Made by a program: the position numbers and the translations under genes
Assembly (NCBI RefSeq): GCF_900461455.1
Contig: NZ_UGIA01000001.1
Coordinates: forward strand, 1,364,001 to 1,428,000
DNA from: Helicobacter acinonychis
Lineage (GTDB): Bacteria > Campylobacterota > Campylobacteria > Campylobacterales > Helicobacteraceae
Direction: 5' to 3'
DNA: 64,000 bases
Shown here: positions 28,726 to 37,550 of the stretch, piece after piece
Layout: each line of letters starts with the position of its first letter
Numbering within the stretch: position 1 is the first letter of the stretch
Notes under the pieces: generated by a model
Seen by the model: only the letters and a program-made list of their open reading frames with translations
Databases searched by the model: none
Told to the model about the DNA's origin: nothing

Positions 28726-29378
28726 AAATTTTCATTCTTTTTTTCATGGTTTTAAACGCGCTATTGGCTATGGATACTAATACGCTTAAAACAGAGATTA
28801 AAGCAATTTATCTTAAAAAATACAAAGACTTAAAACTGGAAATTGAAAATATCCATTTAGAAATCCCAGAGCGTTTTTCTAATTCTTTCATTATAAGCTA
28901 TGAATTAAACCCCTCCAACAAGCTTAAAAAAGATGGGGTCGTGTTTTTAAGATTGGAAAATGAGCCTAATTTACGCCTACCGGTGCGTTATAGCGTGATA
29001 GGGAGCATGCAAGCTTTTAAAAGCACCAACACGATTAAAAAAGATGAAAACATCACCGCTAACAACACTAAAAAAGAGCGCATTGCTTTTGGCACGCTTT
29101 CTAACCCTTTATTAGAGAGCGCGATTGATAAAGTGAGCGCGAAAGTCTTCATCGCTGCTGATACGCTTTTAAACACGGACAAAACCCAAGATTTAATCAT
29201 TGTGCGTAAAAATGACATCATCACCGGAGTGTATGAAGAAGGGCGTATCAGCATAGAAATAAGCCTAAAAGCCCTAGAAAATGGCTCGCTCAATCAAATC
29301 ATTCAAGCGAAAAATTTAGAAAGCAATAAAATCTTAAAAGCAAAAGTGTTAAGCAGCTCTAAAGTTCAAATCTTATAA
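28722..29378 (+). CDS. flgA: Flagellar P-ring assembly chaperone FlgA-like
   Basis: A 218-residue periplasmic protein. A signal peptide (FILFFMVLNALLAM) is followed by a SAF-type beta domain and the FlgA C-terminal domain, whose conserved turns appear as VRKNDIITGVYEEGRISIEI and IIQAKNLESNKILKAKVL. FlgA helps FlgI assemble the P ring around the flagellar rod. The start is TTG overlapping the helicase stop by 4 bases, so it is translationally coupled. Confidence 0.8.
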   Translation: MKIFILFFMVLNALLAMDTNTLKTEIKAIYLKKYKDLKLEIENIHLEIPERFSNSFIISYELNPSNKLKKDGVVFLRLENEPNLRLPVRYSVIGSMQAFKSTNTIKKDENITANNTKKERIAFGTLSNPLLESAIDKVSAKVFIAADTLLNTDKTQDLIIVRKNDIITGVYEEGRISIEISLKALENGSLNQIIQAKNLESNKILKAKVLSSSKVQIL

Positions 29379-29387
29379 AGGATCATC

Positions 29388-29951
29388 ATGAAATTAGTTT
29401 TAGGCATCAGCGGGGCGAGTGGAATCCCCCTAGCCTTGCGGTTTTTGGAAAAATTACCCCAAGAAATTGAAGCGTTTGTCGTGGCGTCTAAAAACGCGCA
29501 CATCGTGGCTTTAGAAGAAACCAACATCAACCTTAAAAACGCCATGAAAGACTTGCGGCCTAGCGCTATTTTTTTTAACGAGCAAGATATCCATGCCAGC
29601 ATTGCATCAGGGAGCTATGGTATCCATAAAATGGCGATCATTCCAACGAGCATGGACATGGTCGCTAAAATCGCGCATGGCTTTGGGGGGGATTTGATCT
29701 CCAGGTGTGCCTCTGTCATGCTTAAAGAAAAGCGCCCCTTGCTCATTGCCCCTAGAGAAATGCCTTTAAGCGATATTATGTTAGAAAATTTGCTCAAACT
29801 CGCGCGCTCTAATGCGATCATTTCACCGCCCATGATGGCTTATTACACCCAAAGCAAGACTTTAGAAGCGATGCAAGATTTTTTAGTGGGGAAGTGGTTT
29901 GATAGCTTAGGGATAGACAATGACTTATACCCGCGATGGGGGGTTGGCTGA
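29388..29951 (+). CDS. ubiX: UbiX-type flavin prenyltransferase
   Basis: A 187-residue flavoprotein. [19 protein letters not shown] opens the FMN-binding fold, and [20 protein letters not shown] plus [17 protein letters not shown] are the family motifs. UbiX makes prenylated FMN for UbiD decarboxylases; in H. pylori this probably serves menaquinone (futalosine route) or a related decarboxylation. It begins 9 bases after flgA with AAAGGA. Confidence 0.9.
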   Translation: MKLVLGISGASGIPLALRFLEKLPQEIEAFVVASKNAHIVALEETNINLKNAMKDLRPSAIFFNEQDIHASIASGSYGIHKMAIIPTSMDMVAKIAHGFGGDLISRCASVMLKEKRPLLIAPREMPLSDIMLENLLKLARSNAIISPPMMAYYTQSKTLEAMQDFLVGKWFDSLGIDNDLYPRWGVG

Positions 29952-30424
29952 TGCAAAAAATAGGCATTTACCCCGGCACTTTTGATCCTGTTACTAATGG
30001 GCATATAGACATCATCCATCGCTCTAGCGAATTGTTTGAAAAACTCATTGTCGCTGTGGCGCACTCAAGCGCTAAAAACCCTATGTTTAGTTTAAAAGAG
30101 CGCTTAGAAATGATACAGCTTGCCACTAAAAGTTTTAAAAATGTAGAATGCATCGCATTTGAAGGGCTATTAGCCAACTTGGCTAAAGAGTATCATTGTA
30201 GGGTGTTAGTCAGGGGTTTAAGGGTGGTGAGCGATTTTGAATACGAATTGCAAATGGGCTATGCGAACAAATCCTTAAACCACGAATTAGAAACCTTGTA
30301 TTTCATGCCCACTTTACAAAATGCGTTTATTAGCTCTTCTATTGTGCGATCCATTATCGCTCATAAGGGCGATGCGAGCCATTTAGTGCCTAAAGAAATT
30401 TACCCTTTTATTTCAAAGGTTTAA
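29951..30424 (+). CDS. coaD: Phosphopantetheine adenylyltransferase
   Basis: A 157-residue CoaD (formerly KdtB), which forms dephospho-CoA from phosphopantetheine and ATP. The nucleotidyltransferase motif is [16 protein letters not shown] (residues 7-22), and [20 protein letters not shown] and ISSSIVR follow. I use the ATG at 29951, which overlaps the ubiX stop as TGATG; a longer frame to 29936 adds five residues without support. Confidence 0.95.
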   Translation: MQKIGIYPGTFDPVTNGHIDIIHRSSELFEKLIVAVAHSSAKNPMFSLKERLEMIQLATKSFKNVECIAFEGLLANLAKEYHCRVLVRGLRVVSDFEYELQMGYANKSLNHELETLYFMPTLQNAFISSSIVRSIIAHKGDASHLVPKEIYPFISKV

Positions 30425-30425
30425 A

Positions 30426-31001
30426 ATGTATGTGGTGTTAGAAGGCATTGATGGCGTGGGCAAAAGCACTCAAATAGAATTGTTAAAAAGCGCGTTTCAA
30501 AACGCCCTTTTTACCAAAGAGCCAGGGGGGACAAAAATAGGCGAAACTTTAAGGCATATAGCTTTACATGAAAACCTCAGCGAGTTAGCCAGAGCGTTTT
30601 TATTCTTAAGCGATAGGGCTGAGCATATAGAAAGCGTTATCAAACCGGCTTTAAAAGAAAAAAAACTCATCATTAGCGATAGGAGTTTGATCTCTGGCAT
30701 GGCTTATAGCGCATTTTCAAGCTTGGAATTAAACCTGCTTGCCACTCAAAGCATCTTACCCGCAAAAATCATTCTTTTATGGATAGACAAAGAGGGCTTA
30801 AAAGAGCGCTTAAGCCTTAAAAGCTTGGACAAAATAGAAAACCAAGGCGTAGAAAAATTACTCCATATCCAGCAAAAGTTCAAAACGCATGCTTATGCTT
30901 TAAAAGAACAATTTGGGTGCGAGGTTTTGGAATTAAACGCTAAAGAAAACGCCAAAAATTTGCATGAGCGAATCAGCGCCTTTATCCAATGCGTTGTTTA
31001 A
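30426..31001 (+). CDS. tmk: Thymidylate kinase
   Basis: A 191-residue P-loop kinase that phosphorylates dTMP. The P-loop is [15 protein letters not shown] (about residues 6-20), followed by [15 protein letters not shown] (DR/E-type motif), [11 protein letters not shown] and [20 protein letters not shown]. It starts one base after coaD and overlaps the comF-like gene by 13 bases. Confidence 0.95.
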   Translation: MYVVLEGIDGVGKSTQIELLKSAFQNALFTKEPGGTKIGETLRHIALHENLSELARAFLFLSDRAEHIESVIKPALKEKKLIISDRSLISGMAYSAFSSLELNLLATQSILPAKIILLWIDKEGLKERLSLKSLDKIENQGVEKLLHIQQKFKTHAYALKEQFGCEVLELNAKENAKNLHERISAFIQCVV

Positions 31002-31564
31002 CTTGTTTAAGGCTCTCTTTCAAGCCCCTTTGCCAGAATTGCTTGAACGATTTGCCCTTAAGCTTAAAAGTAAGGGTTTTAGAGGGCGTGAGCGTGTATA
31101 GTTTTTACGCTTATAGCGAAATAGAAGAATTGATTAAAAGCAAATACGCGCTGATTGGCTCTCGCGTTTTGCCCTTGCTTTCTCAAAAAGTGGGCGCAAA
31201 GTTTGTGAAAATCTTACAAGAAAAAGGCTTGAACGCCCCCCTTTATGGCATCGCTATTGATGATAAGATCAAATCCTTTTACTCGCATTCCGCCGCGCTT
31301 TTAAAAGGCTTTTGTCAAGGCAATTTAAAGCCCGCTTACGGGAATTTAAGGGCGACTAATTCTGTTTCGTATGCCGGGAAAAGCCTAGAATTTCGCGCCA
31401 ATAACCCTAGGAATTTCACTTTCAAAGGCGATGGATTTTTAGATTATTTCTTGTTGGATGATATTATCACCACCGGCACCACCCTAAAAGAAGCCTTAAA
31501 ATATCTTAAAACTCTCAATATTAAAGCGCATTTTGCGATCGCGCTTTGCAGCGCGGATGAATGA
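30989..31564 (+). CDS. ComF-like phosphoribosyltransferase-fold protein
   Basis: A 191-residue protein with an N-terminal four-Cys zinc motif ([18 protein letters not shown]) and a C-terminal phosphoribosyltransferase signature ([18 protein letters not shown], about residues 152-169). ComF proteins support natural transformation, taking single-stranded DNA through the inner membrane, in several bacteria; H. pylori is naturally competent. It starts inside the tmk gene. Confidence 0.85.
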   Translation: MRCLTCLRLSFKPLCQNCLNDLPLSLKVRVLEGVSVYSFYAYSEIEELIKSKYALIGSRVLPLLSQKVGAKFVKILQEKGLNAPLYGIAIDDKIKSFYSHSAALLKGFCQGNLKPAYGNLRATNSVSYAGKSLEFRANNPRNFTFKGDGFLDYFLLDDIITTGTTLKEALKYLKTLNIKAHFAIALCSADE

Positions 31565-31566
31565 GT

Positions 31567-31572
31567 TATAAT
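31567..31572 (+). promoter_or_regulatory. -10 box before the BcgI-like R-M gene
   Basis: TATAAT lies 25 bases before the ATG at 31597, with an AAAGGA ribosome site in between and a poor TTGCAG 15 bases upstream. Confidence 0.55.
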
Positions 31573-31596
31573 TCTATTTTCTAAAAGGATGAAAAC

Positions 31597-33636
31597 ATGC
31601 CAGCTTTTAAGCTAGAAGATGATGTTAATGACTATGTTAAAAAAGAATTGACAAATTTAGGGTTGATAAAAAATAAGGATTTTAACGTTGAAGGGAAAAT
31701 GAGCGATAGCCTTAAAAACGCCCTTTTGAATGCGAGTAAAACCAAAAACAAAGATTCTTTTGGAAGACCGGATTTTAGCTTAGAAAAATACACGCACCCT
31801 AAAAATAAAGGGAGTGTTATCCCTATAATCATAGAAAACAAGCTCTACGCTAAACATTTAAAAAAGCTCAAAAACGACACGCTGCAAAACGATGATAATT
31901 CCATTTCAAAATTCGCCGTGAATGGGGCTTTGCACTACGCTCAAAACATCTTAAGAGACAAAGAAAAATATAAAGAATGTATCGCTATAGGCATCGCTGG
32001 CGATGATGAAGAAAACCTTTTTATAGAAGTGTATTATGTTTTTGCAAGCGGAATTAATTCGCACAAACTCACCCATACTAAAAACTTGCATTTTTTAGAA
32101 AATCAAGAATCGTTTAACGCTTTTTATAAAGAATGCACGCTCACTGAATAAGAAAAACATTTAATCTTAATCAAAACTAAAGCCGATCTAAACGAAACCG
32201 CTAAAAAACTCAACCGCCTTATGCATAACCACAACATCACCGCGCCTCAGCGCGTGCTATACGTGAGCGGCATGCTTTTATCCATGCAAGAAATTAAGGG
32301 CAAAAAAGAGGGCTTAAAACCAAGCGATTTAAAAGGCGAAGTGACCGACACTAGCCGTGATGGCGTTTTAGTGTTTAACCAAATCAGCGAATTCTTGAAA
32401 ACCAAAAACTTGAACGAAGAAAAACGAGACTTAATGCTTGCCAGTTTTAAAGAAATCAGTAAAGACCCGCAGCGCGATAAAATAGCGAGCCTTGATAAAG
32501 CCATCAGCATGCATTTAGAAAAAGATGCAAGCATCACTAAGCAAATTTTTACCTTTCTTTATGAATTTGTCCATAAGCCCATTAATGAAAGCGACAATAC
32601 CGGCCATTTAGACATCATGGGCGAACTGTATAGCGAATTTTTAAAATACGCTTTAGGGGATGGTAAAGAATTGGGCATTGTGTTAACCCCACCTTATGTC
32701 ACTAAAATGATGAGCGAACTTCTAGGGGTTAATGCAAAGTCTTTTGTGATGGACTTGGCCGCAGGGAGTGCGGGCTTTTTAATTTCTTCTATGGTGCTAA
32801 TGATTGAAGACATTGAAAAAACCTATGGCAAAAACACCACTAAAGCGAACGAAAAAATAAAAGCCATGAAAACCACGCAACTTTTAGGCGTAGAGCTTAA
32901 CGCTGAAATGTTTTCTCTAGCCACCACTAACATGATTTTAAGAGGCGATGGCTCAAGTTTGATCATCAAAGGCAACACTTTTGAAACCAAGAAAAAGATT
33001 TATGAGGATTTTAAACCCAATATCCTTTTATTAAACCCTCCTTTCAGCCATGAAGAAAACGGCATGCCCTTTATTAAATTCGGATTAGAGCATATGCAAA
33101 AAGGCGGTTTAGGGGCGATTATCATCCAAGATAGTGCAGGGAGTGGGCAAGCGTTAAAATCCAATGTGGAAATTTTAAAAAAACACACGCTTTTAGCGAG
33201 CATTAAAATGCCCACCGATTTATTCATGCCGCAAGCTGGGGTGCAAACAAGCGTCTATATTTTTAAAGCCCATGAACCGCATGATTATGAAAAGCCCGTT
33301 AAATTCATAGACTTTAGAAACGATGGCTTCAAACGCACCAAAAGAGGCTTGAATGAAATCTCTAACCCCACTAAACGCTACGAAGAAATCATTAAAATTT
33401 ATAAAGCCGGCTTAAACGCTAAAGTCTCTAAAGAACTATGGGGCGATTTAGAAACGATCTATATTGAAGATTTTATCGCTAAGCCGCACGAAAACAAGCA
33501 TGCTAAAGACTTTAATTTTGAAGCCCACCAAAAGAATGAGACCAAACCCGCGCTAGAGGATTTTAAAAGAACGATAGCCGATTACCTTTCTTATGAAGTG
33601 GGCTTGATTTTAAAAAACCAAACGCCCCCAAAGTGA
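31597..33636 (+). pseudogene. BcgI-like type IIG/IIB restriction-methylase, split by an in-frame TAA
   Basis: Two frames, 31597-32151 and 32221-33636, are in the same register and are separated only by one TAA at 32149-32151; readthrough gives 679 residues, close to BcgI subunit A. The N-terminal part (residues 1-184) has the PD-(D/E)XK-like nuclease pattern FGRPDFSLEKY and IPIIIENKLYA. The C-terminal part is a gamma-type N6-adenine methyltransferase: VMDLAAGSAGFLISSM (SAM site) and LLLNPPFSHEENG (NPPF). Together with the following specificity gene it would cut on both sides of, and methylate, its site. As written, full-length protein cannot be made; the methylase half might initiate at the ATG 32221. 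The stop follows a GAA codon, between TLTE and EKHLILIK. Confidence 0.85.
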
Positions 33637-34045
33637 CAGGCCCCTTAGCAGCCAACTCAACGCTGTTAAGTGGGGCGAGTTCAGATTAGGGGATTTGTTT
33701 GAAGCGAGTAATGGCGATTTTGACATCCAAAAACGCCACATTAATCATAGGGGCGAATTTGTCATTACCGCAGGGCTTAGCAATAATGGCGTTTTGGGGC
33801 AAAGCGATATAAAAGCAAAAGTTTTTGAAAGCCATACCATTACTATAGACATGTTTGGTTGTGCGTTTTATCGCAGTTTTCCTTACAAAATGGTAACACA
33901 CGCTAGGGTATTTTCTCTCAAACCTAAATTTGAGATTAGCCATAAAATCGGTTTGTTTTTATCCACGCTATTTTTTGGTTACCCTAAAAAATTCGGCTAT
34001 GAAAACATGTGTTCATGGGCAAAAATTAAAAATGATAAAGTCATT

Positions 34046-34096
34046 CTACCCCTAAAACCCACCGCTAACACTAAAACCCTCGATAGTATTGATTTC
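34046..34096 (+). repeat. 51-bp direct repeat, copy 1
   Basis: Identical over 51 bases to 34664-34714. It encodes the end of the first recognition domain (LPLKPTANTKTLDSIDF). Confidence 0.9.
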
Positions 34097-34117
34097 AACT
34101 TCATGGAAAATTTTATA

Positions 34118-34177
34118 GCCGAACTTGAGCAGTGTCGGCTCGCCGAACTTGAGCAGTGTCGGCTCGCCGAACTTGAG
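34118..34177 (+). repeat. 24-bp tandem repeat, 2.5 copies, in the S-subunit spacer
   Basis: Two perfect 24-base units (34118-34141 and 34142-34165) and a 12-base third start encode AELEQCRL repeats in the helical spacer. Since 24 is a multiple of three, copy changes would keep frame and alter spacer length. Confidence 0.95.
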
Positions 34178-34663
34178 GCTTACTTAAAAGCCACAGGGCT
34201 AAAAAACACCACCCTTTCTGGCGAATAACAAAACGCCCTTAAAGCCTTTCACGAAAACGCCTTGAAATGGCAAAGCTTCAAACTGGGGGATTTGTTTGAA
34301 GTGTTGTCAAGTAAGAAAATTTATCATGCTAACACGATAAAAATTCATGACACGCAAATAGAAAACAGCTATCCTTATGTCGTGCGCGCTGCAACCAACA
34401 ATGGTATAAAAGGCTTTATTATGGATGACCCTATATTTACCAATGACAAAAATACCCTTTCATTCGCACAAGATACTTTCACGGTGTTTTATCAAAAACA
34501 ACCTTATTTTACAGGCAATAAGGTTAAAGTTTTAAAACCAAAATTTGCTTTCAAAAGCCCTAAAATTTTACATTTTATAAGCGCGATTTTACAATTTATT
34601 TTAAAACCCTTGACTTGGGGGCTAGGCTCTACAACAGAAAGTATTGCAGAGTTTAAATTTTCA

Positions 34664-34714
34664 CTACCCCTAAAACCCACCGCTAACACTAAAACCCTCG
34701 ATAGTATTGATTTC
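34664..34714 (+). repeat. 51-bp direct repeat, copy 2
   Basis: Second copy, 618 bases downstream of the first, at the end of the second recognition domain. Confidence 0.9.
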
Positions 34715-34930
34715 CATTTCATGCATACCCTCATCAACGCCCTAACGAAACAAACCGTTCAAGGCGTGGTTGCATACAGCGGCGCTCAAAAAGAAGCCGC
34801 AAAAGCCATCATCAACCAAGAAACACCCGTTCAAAAAGACTCGTTGTTTTGAAACCAAAACAAAGGGCTTAAAACGCCGCATTTTCTCTTTTAAACGCTT
34901 TTAAAATCAAAAGAGCTTCTTTTTCTTTGC

Positions 34931-34936
34931 TATAAT
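34931..34936 (+). promoter_or_regulatory. -10 box of bioB
   Basis: TATAAT stands 43 bases before the bioB ATG, after a T-rich stretch. The 120-base gap otherwise holds nothing obvious beyond an AAAGGA site before the ATG. Confidence 0.55.
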
Positions 34937-34978
34937 CAGCCTAAAAAACCAACTTTTTTAACACAACAAAGGACTGTT

Positions 34979-35827
34979 ATGCAAGAGATTTTTTTATGCT
35001 CCATTTCCAACGTGCGCAGTGGGGATTGCAAAGAAGATTGCGCTTATTGCACGCAAAGCTCGCACCATCAAGGAGCGATCAAGCGCTATAAATTTAAAGA
35101 TGAAAAAGTGGTTTTGCAAGAGGCTAGGGCGTTAAGGGAGCTAGGGGCTTTAGGGTTTTGCTTGGTTACTTCAGGGCGCGAATTAGACGATGAAAAATGC
35201 GAATATATCGCTAAATTAGCCAAAGCCATCAATCAAGAAGAATTGGGCTTGCATTTAATCGCATGCTGTGGGCGCGCGGATTTAGACCAACTAGAGTTTT
35301 TAAGAGACGCAGGCATTCATAGCTATAACCATAATTTAGAGACTTCGCAAAATTTCTTCCCTAAAATTTGCTCCACGCACACATGGGAAGAAAGGTTTAT
35401 CACATGCGAAAACGCTTTAAGGGCGGGCTTGGGGCTGTGCAGCGGGGGGATTTTTGGGCTTAATGAGAGCTGGGAAGACAGGATTGAAATGCTTAGGGCG
35501 TTAGCTTCACTCTCCCCGCACACCACGCCGATTAACTTTTTCATTAAAAACCCGGTTTTACCCATTGATGCAGAAACTTTAAGCGCGGATGAAGCCCTAG
35601 AATGCGTGCTTTTAGCCAAAGAATTTTTGCCTAACGCTAGGCTTATGGCAGCTGGGGGGCGTGAAGTGGTGTTTAAAGATAACGATAAAAAGGAAGCCAA
35701 GCTTTTTGAATACGGCATCAACGCAGTGGTGTTAGGGGACTATTTAACCACCAAAGGCAAAGCCCCTAAAAAAGATATAGAAAGACTGCTCTCTTATGGC
35801 TTGAAAATGGCGGCAAGCTGTCATTAA
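34979..35827 (+). CDS. bioB: Biotin synthase
   Basis: A 282-residue radical-SAM enzyme that inserts sulfur into dethiobiotin to make biotin. The [4Fe-4S] ligand motif CKEDCAYCTQSSHHQ (about residues 17-31) is intact, followed by TSGRELDDEK and LETSQNFFPKICSTHTWEER, the auxiliary cluster region. It is shorter at the N-terminus than Escherichia BioB, as is usual in Helicobacter. The next gene begins at the same stop (one-base overlap). Confidence 0.93.
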   Translation: MQEIFLCSISNVRSGDCKEDCAYCTQSSHHQGAIKRYKFKDEKVVLQEARALRELGALGFCLVTSGRELDDEKCEYIAKLAKAINQEELGLHLIACCGRADLDQLEFLRDAGIHSYNHNLETSQNFFPKICSTHTWEERFITCENALRAGLGLCSGGIFGLNESWEDRIEMLRALASLSPHTTPINFFIKNPVLPIDAETLSADEALECVLLAKEFLPNARLMAAGGREVVFKDNDKKEAKLFEYGINAVVLGDYLTTKGKAPKKDIERLLSYGLKMAASCH

Positions 35828-36711
35828 TGAGAGAACTTTTTAAAAGCATCAGAGGGTTTTTGTGCCTTCTTAAAATGATTTTCCCCCAGCGCTTGAAAAA
35901 CGCCTTTTGGGGGTTAAGCGAGTTGTTTTACTACGCTTCAAGCTTGAGTTTTTACACGATTTTGTCCTTATCGCCCATTTTGTTGTTTGTGTTCAGTCTT
36001 TTTGTGTCTGATTACATGCAAGCGCACAGCGGTGAAGTGGAAGCCTTGATTTTCCCTAACGCCCCCAAACTCATTGGTGCGATCAAGGATTTTTTGGAAA
36101 ACTTTAAAAAAACCAATACGGCATTAGGCACTCTTGAAGCGGTGTCTATTGTGGTGGCGTTGGTGTTGTTTTGTGAAAATTACCGATCCATTGCATCCAA
36201 GATTTTTGATGCAAAGCCTAGGGATTATGCGCGTTGCAGAGGTAAAGAAATCTTTTTGTTTTGGGGGTTTGGCACGACTTTAGTGTTTTTATTCGCTTTG
36301 CCTTTGGTGGTGTTTTTTGACATTAAGATCCGAGTGTTTTTTGAAGATAAAAATTCAAGTTTGTTGCATGTTTTAAGATGGATGGGCACTTATGCGTTTT
36401 TTTTAATCCTTTTTACCATTCCCACTAATAAGGTGTTTAAGCATTATTTTTGGGTGTTTTTGTGGGTGTTTTTCACGAGCGTTTCTTGGCATGTGCTGAA
36501 ATGGGCTTTCACTTATTATGTGTTGTATAACCGCACTTACCATGAGCTTTATGGGAGCGTTTCTATTTTATGGTTTTTGATGAGCTGGGTGTATGTGAGC
36601 TGGCTTGTGATTTTGATTGGCATGCATGGGTGCAAGGTGTGCGACGCATGCGATCCTAAAGAAGCGTTTAAGAAATTTTTAGGCTTTTTTAAAAAAAGAA
36701 GCTTGATATGA
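35827..36711 (+). CDS. YihY/BrkB-family inner-membrane protein
   Basis: A 294-residue protein with six hydrophobic segments and the YihY/BrkB start pattern ASSLSFYTILSLSPILLFVFSLF, plus GSVSILWFLMSWVYVSWLVILIG near the end. It was once named ribonuclease BN, but that is not supported for this family; function is unknown. It is coupled to bioB by a one-base overlap. The C-terminus is short and basic. Confidence 0.82.
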   Translation: MRELFKSIRGFLCLLKMIFPQRLKNAFWGLSELFYYASSLSFYTILSLSPILLFVFSLFVSDYMQAHSGEVEALIFPNAPKLIGAIKDFLENFKKTNTALGTLEAVSIVVALVLFCENYRSIASKIFDAKPRDYARCRGKEIFLFWGFGTTLVFLFALPLVVFFDIKIRVFFEDKNSSLLHVLRWMGTYAFFLILFTIPTNKVFKHYFWVFLWVFFTSVSWHVLKWAFTYYVLYNRTYHELYGSVSILWFLMSWVYVSWLVILIGMHGCKVCDACDPKEAFKKFLGFFKKRSLI

Positions 36712-36741
36712 AAAAGTTTTCTTTGGATCTATTCTAAAAAT

Positions 36742-37434
36742 TTAAAACTTATAGCTGTATGCCGCATAAAATAAGGGCGAAGTCTCAAAGCGTTGGGAAT
36801 CAGAAAGCAATCTTGCAGTGGGTAGGATTTTAAACCCCACTTCAAGGCGGTGTCTTAAAAAAAGCGTGAGCATAACCCCTCCATCAATCACCAAGCCGCC
36901 CGAATACACTGCATGCCTGAAAAATTTAAAATCCTGCCTGTCTGCATAAACAACTAAAGCCCCCCCAGCCCCTCCAAACGCCCCCAAATAATGCTTATAA
37001 CTCCCCAAAGGGAATTCCATAATAATATCCAAACCCACCGCAAGCATGGTGAAAAAAGAGTTGGTGGGGTCTTTATGGCGTTGGTAATTCACCCTCCCTG
37101 CCCCAAGATCCCATGCAAAAACCCCTCTAATGCCGATATATTTCCTAAAAAAACTCTGCACGCCGGTTTTTAAGTTGAAGGTCACGATCCAGTTTTTCAC
37201 TTCCTTGCCTTGGTAATCTTTAATGGCTTCTAGGGCGCCAAAACCTCCTAAAAAATACCAACCGCTTTTCTGGCGCGTGAGTTTTTGGCGGTTAATGATG
37301 CTTCTGTAAAGCTTTTCATGGGCTTCTTTGTATTGGGCTTTAGAGGGGTTTTTGATGGGCGTTGCATCAAGGCTTATAGCTATCAATTCCGCTATCAAGA
37401 AACCATAAACGGATTTTTTAAAACTTTTGAGAAT
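36742..37434 (-). CDS. Outer-membrane protein, start probably ATT
   Basis: Read to 37398 the frame begins at a TTG with no ribosome site. Extending it upstream in frame gives ATT at 37432-37434, with AAAGGA six bases before it, and a typical signal peptide (LKSFKKSVYGFLIAELIAIS). No ATG or GTG exists before the upstream stop. The mature protein shows alternating hydrophobic strands and ends AAYSYKF, a typical outer-membrane C-terminus. It belongs to the Helicobacter small beta-barrel proteins; ligand unknown. It is convergent with the YihY gene. Confidence 0.72.
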   Translation of the reverse strand: MLKSFKKSVYGFLIAELIAISLDATPIKNPSKAQYKEAHEKLYRSIINRQKLTRQKSGWYFLGGFGALEAIKDYQGKEVKNWIVTFNLKTGVQSFFRKYIGIRGVFAWDLGAGRVNYQRHKDPTNSFFTMLAVGLDIIMEFPLGSYKHYLGAFGGAGGALVVYADRQDFKFFRHAVYSGGLVIDGGVMLTLFLRHRLEVGFKILPTARLLSDSQRFETSPLFYAAYSYKF

Positions 37435-37482
37435 GGTTATTCCTTTATTAAGGTTGTTTAATTGTTTAACTTATCATTGTGC

Positions 37483-37488
37483 TAAAAT
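37483..37488 (+). promoter_or_regulatory. Probable -10 box of the Mla-type operon
   Basis: TAAAAT preceded by TGTGC gives an extended -10 about 63 bases before the ATG at 37551. Confidence 0.4.
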
Positions 37489-37550
37489 AATTTTAACAAA
37501 CTAAAATTGATTAACAGATTTTACCTAATCTATAGAGAGAATGTATTTTA

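Larger units (their letters stand above)
33614..34852 (+). pseudogene. Specificity subunit (HsdS/BcgIB-like), split by an in-frame TAA
   Basis: The frame is open from 33614 with no ATG/GTG before TTG 33695; it is one base out of register with the methylase. It holds two target-recognition domains, each beginning with the type I S-subunit pattern (EFRLGDLFEASNG near 33676 and KWQSFKLGDLFEVLSS near 34265) and each ending LPLKPTANTKTLDSIDF, with Gln/Leu/Glu-rich spacer helices. A TAA at 34226-34228 interrupts the spacer (LSGE-stop-QNALKAF) in the same frame, so the second domain is lost unless read through. It gave the upstream enzyme its target sequence. Confidence 0.82.
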
